A stretch of DNA of 32,721 nt from Verrucomicrobiales bacterium (GCA_029213195.1 JARGNI010000054.1:1-32721), one strand, 5' to 3'; counted from the stretch's first letter, positions 15,923 through 24,660 are shown. Numbers and translations are program-made. Notes: generated by a model from the sequence alone, not told the origin.

Positions 15923-16393
15923 TTACTGGATGTCGGGGAAGTCGGTCCCCTCGTTGTTGTCCTCCATTTTCCTGAGGACAATCGACATGTCCTCGACGGC
16001 TTCCCAGACATGGGAAGCGACAAAAATGGGGGCCTCGGCTTGGATCCCGAGAGCGATGCTGTCGCTCGGACGAGCATCAATTTCGACAATTTTTCGCTCC
16101 TCGAGCTCGTTTTCTGCCACGATGATGATCCTGGCATAGTAGACCGTATCGGAAAAATCGTTGATTACGACCCTCTCAACGCGAGCGCCAAGAGCCACAA
16201 GGACATCTCCAAAAAGGTCATGGGTTTGGGGTCGGGGCTTGGGAGTACCGTGGAGGAACATGTTGATCGCGGATCCCACGGCATGGTCCACATAGATGAC
16301 AAAAACCTTCTCCTCGTTGCCGAGGAAAATCGCGGAACCAGCGCTCGTCGCGAGAACGTTTTTGACTTCAACTTCGACAACAGATTTTTCCAT
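15923..16393 (-). CDS. Bifunctional nuclease family protein (DUF151)
   Basis: The 156-residue protein matches the DUF151/BFN domain throughout its first 130 residues: FLGNEEKVFVIYVDHAVGSA, then RPQTHDLFGDVLVALGARVE, the strand pair VVINDFSDTVYYARIIIV, and EIDARPSDSIALGIQAEAPI, the most conserved block. BFN proteins from plants have reported RNase and DNase activity; the bacterial role is poorly known. The acidic tail (MEDNNEGTDFPDIQ) is variable. The gene lies 50 bp downstream of the carbonic-anhydrase-like gene in the same direction and is probably co-transcribed with it. Confidence 0.9.
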   Translation of the reverse strand: MEKSVVEVEVKNVLATSAGSAIFLGNEEKVFVIYVDHAVGSAINMFLHGTPKPRPQTHDLFGDVLVALGARVERVVINDFSDTVYYARIIIVAENELEERKIVEIDARPSDSIALGIQAEAPIFVASHVWEAVEDMSIVLRKMEDNNEGTDFPDIQ

Positions 16394-16442
16394 AAGGGGT
16401 AGCGAACTATCGCGATCGATTGCGGTCTTGGCAAATCAGGAG

Positions 16443-16979
16443 TCAGTCCGATTTCGCGAGATGATCACGATGCTCCCTGGAGACCTGGATATACTTTTCC
16501 GCCCACCCACGCAGATTCCCCTGCTCCTCTTCGGTGAGAGGACGAATCACACGCGCGGGAGACCCCATCACGAGCGAGCCCGGAGGAACCTGCAACCCCT
16601 TGGTAATCAACGATCCAGCCGCAACAAGAGACCGATCTCCCACTGTGGCCCCATCCATGACGATGGCCCCCATCCCGATCAATACCTCGTCTCCGATGGT
16701 ACAGGCATGGAGAAGAGCCCGGTGACCTACGGTAGTGAAGGCCCCCACCCGGGTCCCCTCGTTGCTGGCCAGGTGGATTACGGTGCCGTCCTGGATATTC
16801 GTCCCCTCGCCGATGACGATGGACTGGATGTCCGCTCGCAGAACACATTGATACCAGACACTGGAATGCTCTCCCAGGGACACATCGCCGGTCACCACGG
16901 CGCCGGGAGCGACAAACGAGGATGGATGAATGTCAGGGTCTCGGGAGAGATGAGTGCAGACCGGGGAGGGAAGATCCAT
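16443..16979 (-). CDS. Gamma-carbonic-anhydrase-like left-handed beta-helix protein
   Basis: The 178-residue protein is made of hexapeptide repeats (IVIGEGTNIQDGTVIHL, CTIGDEVLIGMGAIVMDGAT) forming a left-handed beta-helix, ending in a C-terminal helix (LTEEEQGNLRGWAEKYIQ). His69, His86 and His91, in VIHLASN and GHRALLHAC, match the three zinc/metal ligands of the gamma-carbonic-anhydrase branch (YrdA, CaiE, PaaY). Many members are not active carbonic anhydrases, so the role could be thioesterase-like or unknown. It is divergent from the HU gene and upstream of the DUF151 gene. Confidence 0.88.
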   Translation of the reverse strand: MDLPSPVCTHLSRDPDIHPSSFVAPGAVVTGDVSLGEHSSVWYQCVLRADIQSIVIGEGTNIQDGTVIHLASNEGTRVGAFTTVGHRALLHACTIGDEVLIGMGAIVMDGATVGDRSLVAAGSLITKGLQVPPGSLVMGSPARVIRPLTEEEQGNLRGWAEKYIQVSREHRDHLAKSD

Positions 16980-17037
16980 TGAGAGAATGTCAGGATTTTT
17001 TTACGAATTTTCCTATAAGTAACCTGAAAATTTAAGC

Positions 17038-17128
17038 TTGCTAAAGTAAAAAATCCTCCTTAGTAAGGGTCTGAGACTGAAGCTCAATCCGTTGATTTAC
17101 GGCGGTTTCACGCCGAATAGACCGTAAA
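17038..17128 (+). promoter_or_regulatory. Possible promoter and structured leader of the HU gene
   Basis: TTGCTA and TAGTAA lie 17 bp apart starting near 17038; the -10 match is weak. Downstream, TTTACGG (17095-17101) pairs with CCGTAAA (17122-17128) around an inner CGGCG/CGCCG repeat (17100-17104, 17111-17115), forming alternative hairpins within the HU leader. Function is inferred; abundant DNA-binding and ribosomal protein genes often have structured leaders. Confidence 0.35.
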
Positions 17129-17170
17129 AAACGGCTTTACTAACCAGAAGACCGAACCTACCAATCCGTA

Positions 17171-17446
17171 ATGAACAAGGGAGAACTAATTGAAGCAGTA
17201 CAATCCACTCTCGGTGGAGACACATCCAAGAAAGCCGCAGAAGAGGCCGTAAAAGCCGTGCTTGAGAACATCGCCAAAGGCGTCAAAAAAGATGGTAGCG
17301 TCCAGCTCCTCGGATTTGGCACTTTCGAAGTCCGCAAGCGCTCTGCAAGAACGGGTCGTAACCCCAAGACGGGTGAGACGATCAAGATCAAGGCTTCCAA
17401 GACTGTCGGTTTCAAGCCTTCTTCCGCCCTCAAAGGTTCTCTGTAA
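17171..17446 (+). CDS. hup: HU/IHF-family nucleoid DNA-binding protein
   Basis: The 91-residue protein has the full HU length. MNKGELIEAVQ and AEEAVKAVLENIAKGVKK give the helical dimerisation body, LLGFGTFEVRKRSARTGRNP is the conserved beta region, and GETIKIKASKTVGFKPSSAL covers the DNA-clamping arm and end with the usual Arg-Asn-Pro tip. The basic, Lys-rich composition fits a non-specific DNA-bending protein of the nucleoid. It has a long A/T-rich leader with hairpins and a strong terminator 40 bp after the stop, so it is transcribed alone. Confidence 0.96.
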   Translation: MNKGELIEAVQSTLGGDTSKKAAEEAVKAVLENIAKGVKKDGSVQLLGFGTFEVRKRSARTGRNPKTGETIKIKASKTVGFKPSSALKGSL

Positions 17447-17485
17447 CCTTCGGCGTCAGAAAGAAACCCTCAATAATTCGAGAAG

Positions 17486-17511
17486 CGCGGTGGGATTCCT
17501 ACCGCGTTTTT
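17486..17511 (+). terminator. Intrinsic terminator of the HU gene
   Basis: A 9-bp stem (17486-17494 with 17498-17506, one G-T pair) with a three-base loop, directly followed by five T. It lies between the convergent HU and YkgJ-type genes. Confidence 0.9.
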
Positions 17512-17529
17512 CATGTACGGCACTCCCAA

Positions 17530-17904
17530 TCACGAAGAACTCGTGGATTCCTTTTTGGGAATGGGAATCGCCTCGCACTTGTCTTTCCAGCCAGGAAAGT
17601 TCCATTCATTGGGAAATCCGGCGCACTGGCTCGGTTTGACGGGTTGAATGGTGCATTCGATCCCATCGAGAAAGATGCATTCTCCGTTGGGCTTGTCGAT
17701 CAGGGTCAAACCCGAACGATTGATCCTCAGGTCGGTATATTTCGCCACGAAGTCATAGAGCGGCAGGGAGAGAAACTCGGCGATTTTCTTCACCTCTTCG
17801 TCGGTGACCGGGACCTCTCCATGCCAGCGACAACAGTTGCCACAGCGCTGGCAGGCATAGTGCATCCCTTCCTCCATGTCGTAGAGACTCATGGGCGGAA
17901 ACAT
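17530..17904 (-). CDS. YkgJ-family cysteine-cluster protein
   Basis: This 124-residue protein begins near MSLYDMEEGMHYACQRCGNC. The CxxCxxCC cluster (Cys18, Cys21, Cys24, Cys25 from the ATG at 17904), with further Cys residues in NGECIF, IECTIQ and PSQCAGFP, defines the YkgJ/UPF0153 family, thought to chelate zinc or an iron-sulfur centre. The rest follows the family order: VTDEEVKKIAEFLSLPLYDF, then the Cys-containing beta region with CxxxxxxPxxCxxFP. The function is not established. The start could also be the ATG at 17892. It is convergent with the HU gene and divergent from mreB. Confidence 0.88.
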   Translation of the reverse strand: MFPPMSLYDMEEGMHYACQRCGNCCRWHGEVPVTDEEVKKIAEFLSLPLYDFVAKYTDLRINRSGLTLIDKPNGECIFLDGIECTIQPVKPSQCAGFPNEWNFPGWKDKCEAIPIPKKESTSSS

Positions 17905-17982
17905 GCATCGGAACGTCGAGAAACCCAGACTCCTTTGCTATTTTTTTCTTCATGAGCTTCCGGGCTGGTGGAATTTAAGGTT

Positions 17983-18033
17983 TTGCGTGTTATATTTATG
18001 ATTTTTAGAACCGCTACCTCGCGAGAGCGAGGT
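17983..18033 (+). promoter_or_regulatory. Promoter and 5' stem-loop of the mre operon
   Basis: TTGCGT (17983-17988) and TAGAAC (18006-18011) are 17 bp apart in A/T-rich DNA; the predicted transcript start is near 18018. A perfect 7-bp stem ACCTCGC/GCGAGGT with a GAGA tetraloop occupies 18016-18033, so the mRNA would begin in or beside a stable hairpin, which may protect it from 5' decay. The ATG of mreB is at 18066. Confidence 0.6.
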
Positions 18034-18065
18034 CATTTCTTTCGTCCCATCGTGACAATTTCTTT

Positions 18066-19100
18066 ATGATCAGTAAAATAATCGGAGCCTTTTCCAGCGA
18101 CATTGGAATCGATCTGGGAACCGCGAACACCCTGGTTTATGTGCGCGACCAAGGCATCGTTCTCCGCGAACCCAGCGTGGTTGCGGTCAAGTCTGGCACC
18201 AGCCTTGTTCTTGCCGTCGGAGATGATGCCAAAAGAATGCTCGGAAGAACGCCAGGAAATATCGTGGCGATCCGACCGCTCCGAGACGGGGTGATTGCGG
18301 ATTACGAGGTCACCGAAGCGATGCTGCGCCACTTCATTCGAAAAGTGCACAACCGCAAGGGCTGGATCCGTCCTCGCATCGTGATCGCCGTTCCCTCTGG
18401 AATCACGGAGTTGGAGAAGCGGGCCGTAAACGAGAGCGCTGCCGCGGCCGGAGCTCGCGAAGTGCACCTCATCGAGGAACCCATGGCTGCCGCGATCGGA
18501 GTCGGCCTTCCCGTCCAGGAGGCTGCCGCGAACATGATTGTCGATATCGGAGGCGGCACGACAGAAATCGCGATCATTTCACTCTATGGCCTGGTTTACA
18601 GCCGTAGCGTGCGAGTCGCTGGAGACGAGTTCGATGAGTCCATCGTCCAGTTCATGCGAAGAGCCTACAACCTCATGATCGGGGAACGAACCGCGGAAGA
18701 AATCAAGATTCGCATGGGATCCGCCTATCCCCAGGAGAAGGAAACTTCCGTCGAAGTCAAAGGCCGGGATCTCGTCGCCGGACTGCCGAAAACGATCAAG
18801 GTCACCTCCAGCGAGATTCGTGAAGCACTCCTGGAACCCATCAATGTCATTATCGAGTCGATCCGCATCACGCTGGAACGCTGTCCCCCGGAGCTTTCTG
18901 CCGATTTGGTCGATCGCGGGATCATGCTCGCAGGCGGTGGTGCCTTGCTCAAGGGATTCGATCAACTGATTTCGGAGGAAACCGGTCTCCCTGTTCATGT
19001 AGCCGAGGATCCTCTGAGCGCGGTCGCGGAGGGGACGGGACGTCTTCTTGACGAACTCGACTTTCTCAAGAAAGTCTCCCAACCTGGACGAACGAGCTAA
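18066..19100 (+). CDS. mreB: Rod-shape-determining actin homologue MreB
   Basis: The full-length 344-residue protein carries the actin-fold ATP motifs: phosphate-1 loop [15 protein letters not shown] (12-26), phosphate-2 [14 protein letters not shown], and the adenosine motif [11 protein letters not shown]. The typical MreB segments [31 protein letters not shown] and [11 protein letters not shown] are all present. It polymerises under the inner membrane and directs the elongation machinery. It is the first gene of mreB-mreC-mreD-mrdA, with a promoter and stem-loop upstream; mreC follows after 36 bp. Confidence 0.97.
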   Translation: MISKIIGAFSSDIGIDLGTANTLVYVRDQGIVLREPSVVAVKSGTSLVLAVGDDAKRMLGRTPGNIVAIRPLRDGVIADYEVTEAMLRHFIRKVHNRKGWIRPRIVIAVPSGITELEKRAVNESAAAAGAREVHLIEEPMAAAIGVGLPVQEAAANMIVDIGGGTTEIAIISLYGLVYSRSVRVAGDEFDESIVQFMRRAYNLMIGERTAEEIKIRMGSAYPQEKETSVEVKGRDLVAGLPKTIKVTSSEIREALLEPINVIIESIRITLERCPPELSADLVDRGIMLAGGGALLKGFDQLISEETGLPVHVAEDPLSAVAEGTGRLLDELDFLKKVSQPGRTS

Positions 19101-19136
19101 CCTGCCTGTATACTCCGTCTCGCGTTTCTCTTCTCC

Positions 19137-20012
19137 ATGAGCCGACTGAATATCGTCTTCCTGACCATTTTTGTCGGACTGCTTGTCTGGATCACTCTCT
19201 TTCAGCCTTCCGTCATCTCCCAGATCCAGAACGGGGTGATGGTCGCCTTCCGGCCGTTCATCAATGCCTCTTCGGCGGTGGAAACCGGCGTCCTCGAAGC
19301 CGGCACCGAACCCCTCAGCCCGGCCCAGCTACGCTATCTCGTCGATGAACTGGAACGGGAGCGAGATCGATTGAAGCTCGAAGTCATCCAGCTGGATGAG
19401 CTGATGGAGGAAAACAATCACCTCCGCCGCGCCCTCGTCTACAAAGAGAAAGTCCCCCGTTCCGTCATCGCCGCACGGGTCATGAGCCGCAAACCGCTGA
19501 CCTGGTACAACACCCTGATGATCAACAAAGGGAGTGCCGACGGGATCCAGGTCGACAGCCCTGTCATCGTGCCCGTCGGGGAGGAGGCGGGACTCGTGGG
19601 CAAGATTTCCGAGGTCGTCGGTGAGCATTCTGCCGTAGTCCTGCTGTTGACCGACGAAATGTGCCAGGTCTCGGCAAAATTCGAGAACAGCCAGGACCAG
19701 GGAATCCTCAATGGCCAGAGAGGAGCTCTCAAGCGGATGCCGAATCTCCAACTCCGCTACCTCTCCAAGGAAGCGGATGCAGCCGCCGGCAGGCGGGTCT
19801 TCAGCTCGGGTGCCGGTGGACTCTTCCCACCTGACCTGCTCCTTGGAAAAGTGATCACCCTGGAAATCGGTGCGATCGATGCCACGGCCACCGTGGCTCC
19901 AGCCGTGAATTTTGAAGAATTGCTCGACGTCTTTGTCATCCTGCCCAAGCCGGTCAGTCCAGAAGCCGGTACGCCGGACGATCCCGAAGCCGTCGCCAAG
20001 GAGAACGAATAA
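19137..20012 (+). CDS. mreC: Cell-shape protein MreC
   Basis: The 291-residue protein has one N-terminal membrane helix (IVFLTIFVGLLVWITLF), a coiled coil at about residues 60-100 (VDELERERDRLKLEVIQLDE) and the double beta-barrel periplasmic domain of MreC: VIAARVMSRKPLTWYNTLMI, INKGSADGIQVDSPVIVP, GLVGKISEVVGEHSAVVLLL, and near the end GAGGLFPPDLLLGKVITLE. MreC links the MreB filament to PBP2 across the membrane. The acidic tail of 25 residues is poorly conserved. It lies 5 bp before mreD. Confidence 0.95.
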   Translation: MSRLNIVFLTIFVGLLVWITLFQPSVISQIQNGVMVAFRPFINASSAVETGVLEAGTEPLSPAQLRYLVDELERERDRLKLEVIQLDELMEENNHLRRALVYKEKVPRSVIAARVMSRKPLTWYNTLMINKGSADGIQVDSPVIVPVGEEAGLVGKISEVVGEHSAVVLLLTDEMCQVSAKFENSQDQGILNGQRGALKRMPNLQLRYLSKEADAAAGRRVFSSGAGGLFPPDLLLGKVITLEIGAIDATATVAPAVNFEELLDVFVILPKPVSPEAGTPDDPEAVAKENE

Positions 20013-20017
20013 GGCTG

Positions 20018-20611
20018 ATGAAATTCTTTCTCGCCATTTTTCTACTGATCCCCGTCTCCTTCATTCTCCAGGAGTTCATCCCTGTCTTTGACTGGGCGTA
20101 CGGCTCGCGACTTCTCCTTGTCCACACGGCTTTTTACGCCATTGCCATCGCAGTCCCTTTTCCTGTGATGCTGCTTTTTGCCCTTCTCACCGGCTTTCTC
20201 TGGGACGCCCGATATCATCTGCCCATGTATTCGGTAGAGGGAGTTCCCGACGGGATCGCTGCGTCCGAGCTCCCCTTCGGATTCACGATTTTTCTCCTCG
20301 GACTCACCGGTGCTTTCATCCAGGGGGTCCGCCCACTCTTTCGACGAGGTCGGTGGGAACTCCCCATCTTCATGATCGGGCTCTGCACCTCGATTGTTTT
20401 GATCTTGGAATACCTCGTCCTCAGCTTTCATCGCGGGGCGCTCCTCATTCCGGGTGAGTTCTGGTGGAAAGTTGTGATGACGTCGCTTTTTTCCGCTCTC
20501 GTATCTCCCCTTTTGCTGCTATTATTGAGCCGCTTGGCGGATCAGACCCGCTACCGAATCGAAACGGAAGGTCTGAAACGACGGCATACCTACGATGGTG
20601 ACGCAATTTAG
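20018..20611 (+). CDS. mreD: Rod-shape membrane protein MreD
   Basis: The 197-residue, very hydrophobic protein has five or six membrane helices (for example MKFFLAIFLLIPVSFILQEF and VMLLFALLTGFLWDARYHLP). Sequence similarity to MreD is weak, as usual for the family; the call rests on size, topology and position between mreC and the PBP2 gene. The loop FRRGRWELP and the basic tail face the cytoplasm if topology follows the positive-inside rule. Its last 17 bases overlap the start of the PBP2 gene, suggesting translational coupling. Confidence 0.82.
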   Translation: MKFFLAIFLLIPVSFILQEFIPVFDWAYGSRLLLVHTAFYAIAIAVPFPVMLLFALLTGFLWDARYHLPMYSVEGVPDGIAASELPFGFTIFLLGLTGAFIQGVRPLFRRGRWELPIFMIGLCTSIVLILEYLVLSFHRGALLIPGEFWWKVVMTSLFSALVSPLLLLLLSRLADQTRYRIETEGLKRRHTYDGDAI

Positions 20612-22778
20612 AATCAGACTGTATCTCCTCGCGCTCCTCGTGATCGCGGGCTTCAGCCTGCTCGTCTACCGCCTGTATCAAATCCAGGTCGTCGAGCACG
20701 ACTATTACGCGGCCCGTGTCCCCGGGAGCAAATTTGAATCCGTCCGAATCCCCGGAATTCGTGGGGAAATCAAGGATCGCAATGGGATCACCCTCGTCGA
20801 CAGCACTCCGAACTACGAACTGCGTCTCGATCTGCGCGAAATCACCGCAGCGTATCTGAAGACTCACGACCGCCTCCCCAAGCACACCTGGGAGCGATTC
20901 GACCAGTATGGGCAGAAAGAGACCAAGACCGAGACGGATATCGTGAAGGTGGTGGAAGAGACCGTCTTTCCAGGTCTCCAGGACCTGGGGCTTCTTGCGG
21001 ACTACAGCTCCAGTTCGATGCGAGTGCACTACCGCTCCACCCGAGGCGTGGTCCCCTTCACCTATCGTAGGGATCTGAGCTTCAATGAGTTCGCCCAGTT
21101 TGCAGAGAACAATATTGGGATCCCCGGCGTTACGATCACCCGAACCGGTCGACGCCGATATCTCTACGATTCCCTGGCCTGTCATATCCTCGGCTACATG
21201 AACCTGGCGGACATCGATCAGGTCTCGGAGGAGCGTCGACGGGAGTTCAACTACTATGTCGGCGATGACTACGGCGTCATGGGCGTCGAGAAGACGATGG
21301 ATCACCATCTCCAGGGCAAACCCGGCAAGCTGGTCATCGAAAAGGACGAAAAAGGCAAGATCGTGGGCGAAGTCAGTCGAACCTCACCTCAACCCGGTTC
21401 GGATGTGTATCTCACGATCGACGCCCGGATCCAGCACGCCACAGAGCAGGCCCTGCGGAAAGTCGGTCGCGGAGCCGCCGTCGTTATCGATCCGGGCACA
21501 GGCGAGATTCTCGCGATGGCATCGGTCCCCTCGTTCAATCCCAACGTGTTCATTCCTGAGGTGAGCATGGACGATTGGAAACGCTACACCGAAGATCCGA
21601 CGAGCCCGATGTTCAGCCGGGCGATCAACCCCTATTCCCCCGGTTCCACCTGCAAGATTCCGATCGCCCTGGCCGGCTGCCTCGGAGAATCCTGGAAATA
21701 CCGCTTCAGCTGCGGTGCTGGTGCCCAATATGGGAACAAGTTCATGAAATGCTGGTGTGCCGGAAAAGGCTACACCCATGGATCGATCGATGTCAGTTCG
21801 GCGATCAAGGTCAGCTGCAATGGATTTTTCTATCGCTACGCCAACCATACCGGGATTCGAAACATCCAGACCATGACCGGGTTGCTGGGAATGGGCAAGA
21901 AGACCGGGATCAAGGTCACCGGAGAAAACCCCGGCAACATCCCCAATCCGGAGTGGCTGCGGATGCAGGGTCTGCTCTGGAGCGATGCCTTCACCGCCCT
22001 GGTCTCGATCGGCCAGGGAGCAACCGAGGCCAGCCCGCTGCAAATGGCTTCCGTGACAGGAACCGTTGCGAATGGGGGAAAGGTCTATCAGCCACGGATC
22101 ATCAAGAAGGTGATCGAGAAAAACGGGGAAGTCGTCCAGGAAGAGCCTCCGAAACTGAAGGCCGATCTCACCAGGGAAGGACTCTCTGCCGAGCAGGTGG
22201 AGATCGTCAAGAGAGGCATGTGGCGGGTCGTCAATGAGGGTGGGGGCACTGCAGGCCGCGCTCGATCGCAGTTCACCGTTCACTCGGGAAAAACCGGCAC
22301 CGCCCAGACCGCCAATCCCCGCCAACCCACCAACGCCTGGTTCATTTCTTTCGCACCCTACGACGATCCGAAGTATGCCGTCTGCGTCTTCGTCGAGAAT
22401 GGAAACTCCGGCGGAGGAGCCGCCTCCCCCATTGCCAAGCGGATCATCGAGGATGCCATCACCATGGAGCAGGGCCGGGAAGTGGAAATCACGGCCATTC
22501 CGGAAGCAATTGGCCGGACCGACCGGGTCATGAGCGTCTCCTTCGACAATACCGATCTGACCCAGTTCGCCCAGGCGGATGAAGATTCCGAATCGGCGGT
22601 CGATGTCGCCGCCTTTGTTCCCGATTCGCTCCAGCAGCGGACCTACCGTCCCCTCAGTGGCTCCCTGGCGAGCCCGACGATTCGTCGGTCGTCGGACAGC
22701 CGAGGCCGGGTCGGAAACCTCAACTCACGACCCAAACCCAAGTTCCAGCCTTTCAAGTGGCTCAGACAGAGAAGGTAA
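20595..22778 (+). CDS. mrdA: Penicillin-binding protein 2, elongation transpeptidase
   Basis: The 727-residue class B PBP has an N-terminal membrane anchor (YLLALLVIAGFSLLVYRLY), a pedestal domain (RIPGIRGEIKDRNGITL, the usual start) and a transpeptidase domain at about 290-630. Catalytic motifs: SxxK as S351-T-C-K354, SxN as S407-C-N409, and KTG as K566-T-G568 in HSGKTGTAQ. It cross-links peptidoglycan during side-wall growth together with RodA, which is not in this window. The residue between Ser-Thr and Lys is Cys353, where Phe is usual, and a Cys-rich loop (KCWCAGKGYTHG) follows. The C-terminal 110 residues are a variable, basic extension. The start overlaps mreD. Confidence 0.95.
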   Translation: MVTQFRIRLYLLALLVIAGFSLLVYRLYQIQVVEHDYYAARVPGSKFESVRIPGIRGEIKDRNGITLVDSTPNYELRLDLREITAAYLKTHDRLPKHTWERFDQYGQKETKTETDIVKVVEETVFPGLQDLGLLADYSSSSMRVHYRSTRGVVPFTYRRDLSFNEFAQFAENNIGIPGVTITRTGRRRYLYDSLACHILGYMNLADIDQVSEERRREFNYYVGDDYGVMGVEKTMDHHLQGKPGKLVIEKDEKGKIVGEVSRTSPQPGSDVYLTIDARIQHATEQALRKVGRGAAVVIDPGTGEILAMASVPSFNPNVFIPEVSMDDWKRYTEDPTSPMFSRAINPYSPGSTCKIPIALAGCLGESWKYRFSCGAGAQYGNKFMKCWCAGKGYTHGSIDVSSAIKVSCNGFFYRYANHTGIRNIQTMTGLLGMGKKTGIKVTGENPGNIPNPEWLRMQGLLWSDAFTALVSIGQGATEASPLQMASVTGTVANGGKVYQPRIIKKVIEKNGEVVQEEPPKLKADLTREGLSAEQVEIVKRGMWRVVNEGGGTAGRARSQFTVHSGKTGTAQTANPRQPTNAWFISFAPYDDPKYAVCVFVENGNSGGGAASPIAKRIIEDAITMEQGREVEITAIPEAIGRTDRVMSVSFDNTDLTQFAQADEDSESAVDVAAFVPDSLQQRTYRPLSGSLASPTIRRSSDSRGRVGNLNSRPKPKFQPFKWLRQRR

Positions 22779-22869
22779 TTCCCTCATGGACACTCCTTTC
22801 CTTCCCATGCCCTTGATCCTGGCACTCCTGCACTTTTTCCGAGATTCGGAAAAGAGACAGGATATTCCT

Positions 22870-22895
22870 ACCGCCCCTCCTCTGGAGCGGTTTTT
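22870..22895 (+). terminator. Terminator of the mre operon
   Basis: ACCGC and GCGGT form a stem with an inner CTCC/GGAG pair and a small loop, followed by five T (22891-22895). It lies 92 bp past the PBP2 stop and before the RNase E/G gene, marking the end of the shape operon. Confidence 0.75.
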
Positions 22896-22985
22896 CCATT
22901 TCGTATGTCACGAAGGAGATGCGCACCCACCCCTGGTGACGGGCGCACTCTCACTATCCAGCAAAAGCTTATCTCAAAACTCATC

Positions 22986-24629
22986 ATGTTTAGCAAAATC
23001 CGTAAATTTTTTGGTCCCAAGAAGCTCTCCGAAGGAAACAAGATCGTCGTCAATTGCGAGAAACTGGAGACTCGTGTCGCCCTCCTCGAAAGTGGCTCAT
23101 TAGAGGAGTACACCGTCGAGCGAGCCAACGATGAGAACATCGTCGGCTCCATTTTCAAAGGCATAGTCCGGAATATCGAGCCCGGGCTCAATGCGATGTT
23201 CGTCGACATCGGATTGGAGAAGAATGCCTTTCTCCATTTCTGGGACGCCATTCCTGAAGCACTCGACTCCGGTCTCGAAGAGATCCAGCGAGGCGGAGGC
23301 AAAGGACAGGGCAAGCAGCAGCAGGGTGGCGGCGGAAAGGGTCAGAATCGCGGCCGAGGAAGAGGGAAAGGAAAGGGCAAAGGAAAAGGCCGCATCCAGT
23401 CCAAGGATATTCCCAACCTTTACCCCGTCGGATCGGAAGTTCTCGTTCAAGTCACCAAAGGGCCCATCGGCACCAAGGGTCCGAGAATCACGACCAATAT
23501 TTCTCTCCCTGGGCGCTACATGGTTCTCATGCCGAGAAATGACCAACTCGGAATCTCACGCAAGATCGAGGATCCCAAGGAACGTGCGCGACTCCGGAAG
23601 ATCATGGGAGAAAAACTCACCGTTCCGGACAAGATGGGGGTCATCCTGCGAACCGTCTCTGCCGGACAGAAGGTTCGGTATTTCGTTCGCGATCTCGCCA
23701 TCCTCCTGGATGAGTGGGAAGAGGTCGAGGAAAAGGCGTCGAGCTGCAAGGCTCCGGCCTGTGTGTTCCGCGAACCCGACCTGATCGAACGTACCGTCCG
23801 GGATTTCCTGACCGACGAAATCGACGAAGTGCTCTGCGACGACGCAGAAGCAGCCGAGAGAATGAAAGATCTCATCGGAGTGATTTCGCGGAGATCGAAG
23901 AAGCGAATTCAATATTTTCAAACCCCGGTCCCCATCTTCGAAAAACTGGGCATTCAGCGGCAGATCGACAACGCCTTCTATCGCCAGGTCTGGTTGCCGA
24001 GCGGGGGTTACCTCGTGATCGACGAAACTGAGGCTATGATCGCCGTCGATGTGAATACGGGCCGAGCGAAGACCCAGGACAAGATGATCCTGCAGACCAA
24101 TATCGAGGCCGCCGAGGAAGTCTCCCGCCAACTCCGACTCCGAAACATTGGAGGTCTCATCGTGGTCGATTTCATCGATATGCGTTCGAGACGCGACCAG
24201 ATGGCCGTCTACAAAGTCGTTCGCGAACGGCTTCGCAATGACAAGGCCAAGACACAGGTGCTCCAGATCTCGCAACTGGGACTCATGGAGATGACCCGTC
24301 AGCGTCTCCATGAGAGCCTCTCCCTGACCGTCAATGAACCCTGCCACTACTGCCAGGGACGTGGAATGGTGAAGAGCGCAGAGTCGATGAGCGTTGAACT
24401 CCAGCGGAAGCTGAATGCCATTTTCGCTCGCAACGAGAATACCCAACGCGAGTTGATCGTGATCGTTCACCCCGATGTCATGGAGCGGTTGCGAACTCAC
24501 GATGGAGAGTTGTTCGTTGAACTCGAGAGACGCCACAATGCCCGGCTCACCTTCCGAAGCGACGCATCCTACTATCGCGAGCAGGTCGTCGTCGCCGACG
24601 CCAAAACGCAAAAGGAGATCCGGGACTGA
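22986..24629 (+). CDS. rng: Ribonuclease E/G family endoribonuclease
   Basis: The product has 547 residues from the ATG at 22986 (MFSKIRKFFGPKKLSEGNKI); the frame opens 81 bp earlier, but that part is unlikely coding. An S1 RNA-binding domain (about 35-180) is followed by the catalytic core. The metal-binding Asp are in MIAVDVNTGRAK and VVDFIDMRSRRDQM, and the zinc-link Cys pair is in EPCHYCQGRG. The enzyme cuts single-stranded RNA in mRNA turnover and rRNA/tRNA processing. The S1 domain is interrupted at about residues 102-138 by a Gly/Gln/Lys/Arg-only segment, likely disordered and RNA-binding. It is shorter than RNase E and lacks a degradosome scaffold, so it is closer to RNase G in layout. 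The mre-operon terminator separates it from PBP2. Confidence 0.93.
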   Translation: MFSKIRKFFGPKKLSEGNKIVVNCEKLETRVALLESGSLEEYTVERANDENIVGSIFKGIVRNIEPGLNAMFVDIGLEKNAFLHFWDAIPEALDSGLEEIQRGGGKGQGKQQQGGGGKGQNRGRGRGKGKGKGKGRIQSKDIPNLYPVGSEVLVQVTKGPIGTKGPRITTNISLPGRYMVLMPRNDQLGISRKIEDPKERARLRKIMGEKLTVPDKMGVILRTVSAGQKVRYFVRDLAILLDEWEEVEEKASSCKAPACVFREPDLIERTVRDFLTDEIDEVLCDDAEAAERMKDLIGVISRRSKKRIQYFQTPVPIFEKLGIQRQIDNAFYRQVWLPSGGYLVIDETEAMIAVDVNTGRAKTQDKMILQTNIEAAEEVSRQLRLRNIGGLIVVDFIDMRSRRDQMAVYKVVRERLRNDKAKTQVLQISQLGLMEMTRQRLHESLSLTVNEPCHYCQGRGMVKSAESMSVELQRKLNAIFARNENTQRELIVIVHPDVMERLRTHDGELFVELERRHNARLTFRSDASYYREQVVVADAKTQKEIRD

Positions 24630-24632
24630 TCA

Positions 24633-24660
24633 GGGTCTGATCTGAATCCGGGTCTGATCT
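24633..24660. repeat. Short direct repeat downstream of the RNase gene
   Basis: GGGTCTGATCT occurs at 24633-24643 and 24650-24660, 17 bp apart. No function is apparent. Confidence 0.5.

Noticed and set aside
22786-23103. Possible small gene between PBP2 and RNase E/G (begins MDTPFLPMP)
   Set aside because: Crosses the mre-operon terminator and overlaps the RNase gene in another frame; Ser-rich shadow-like composition after residue 50.
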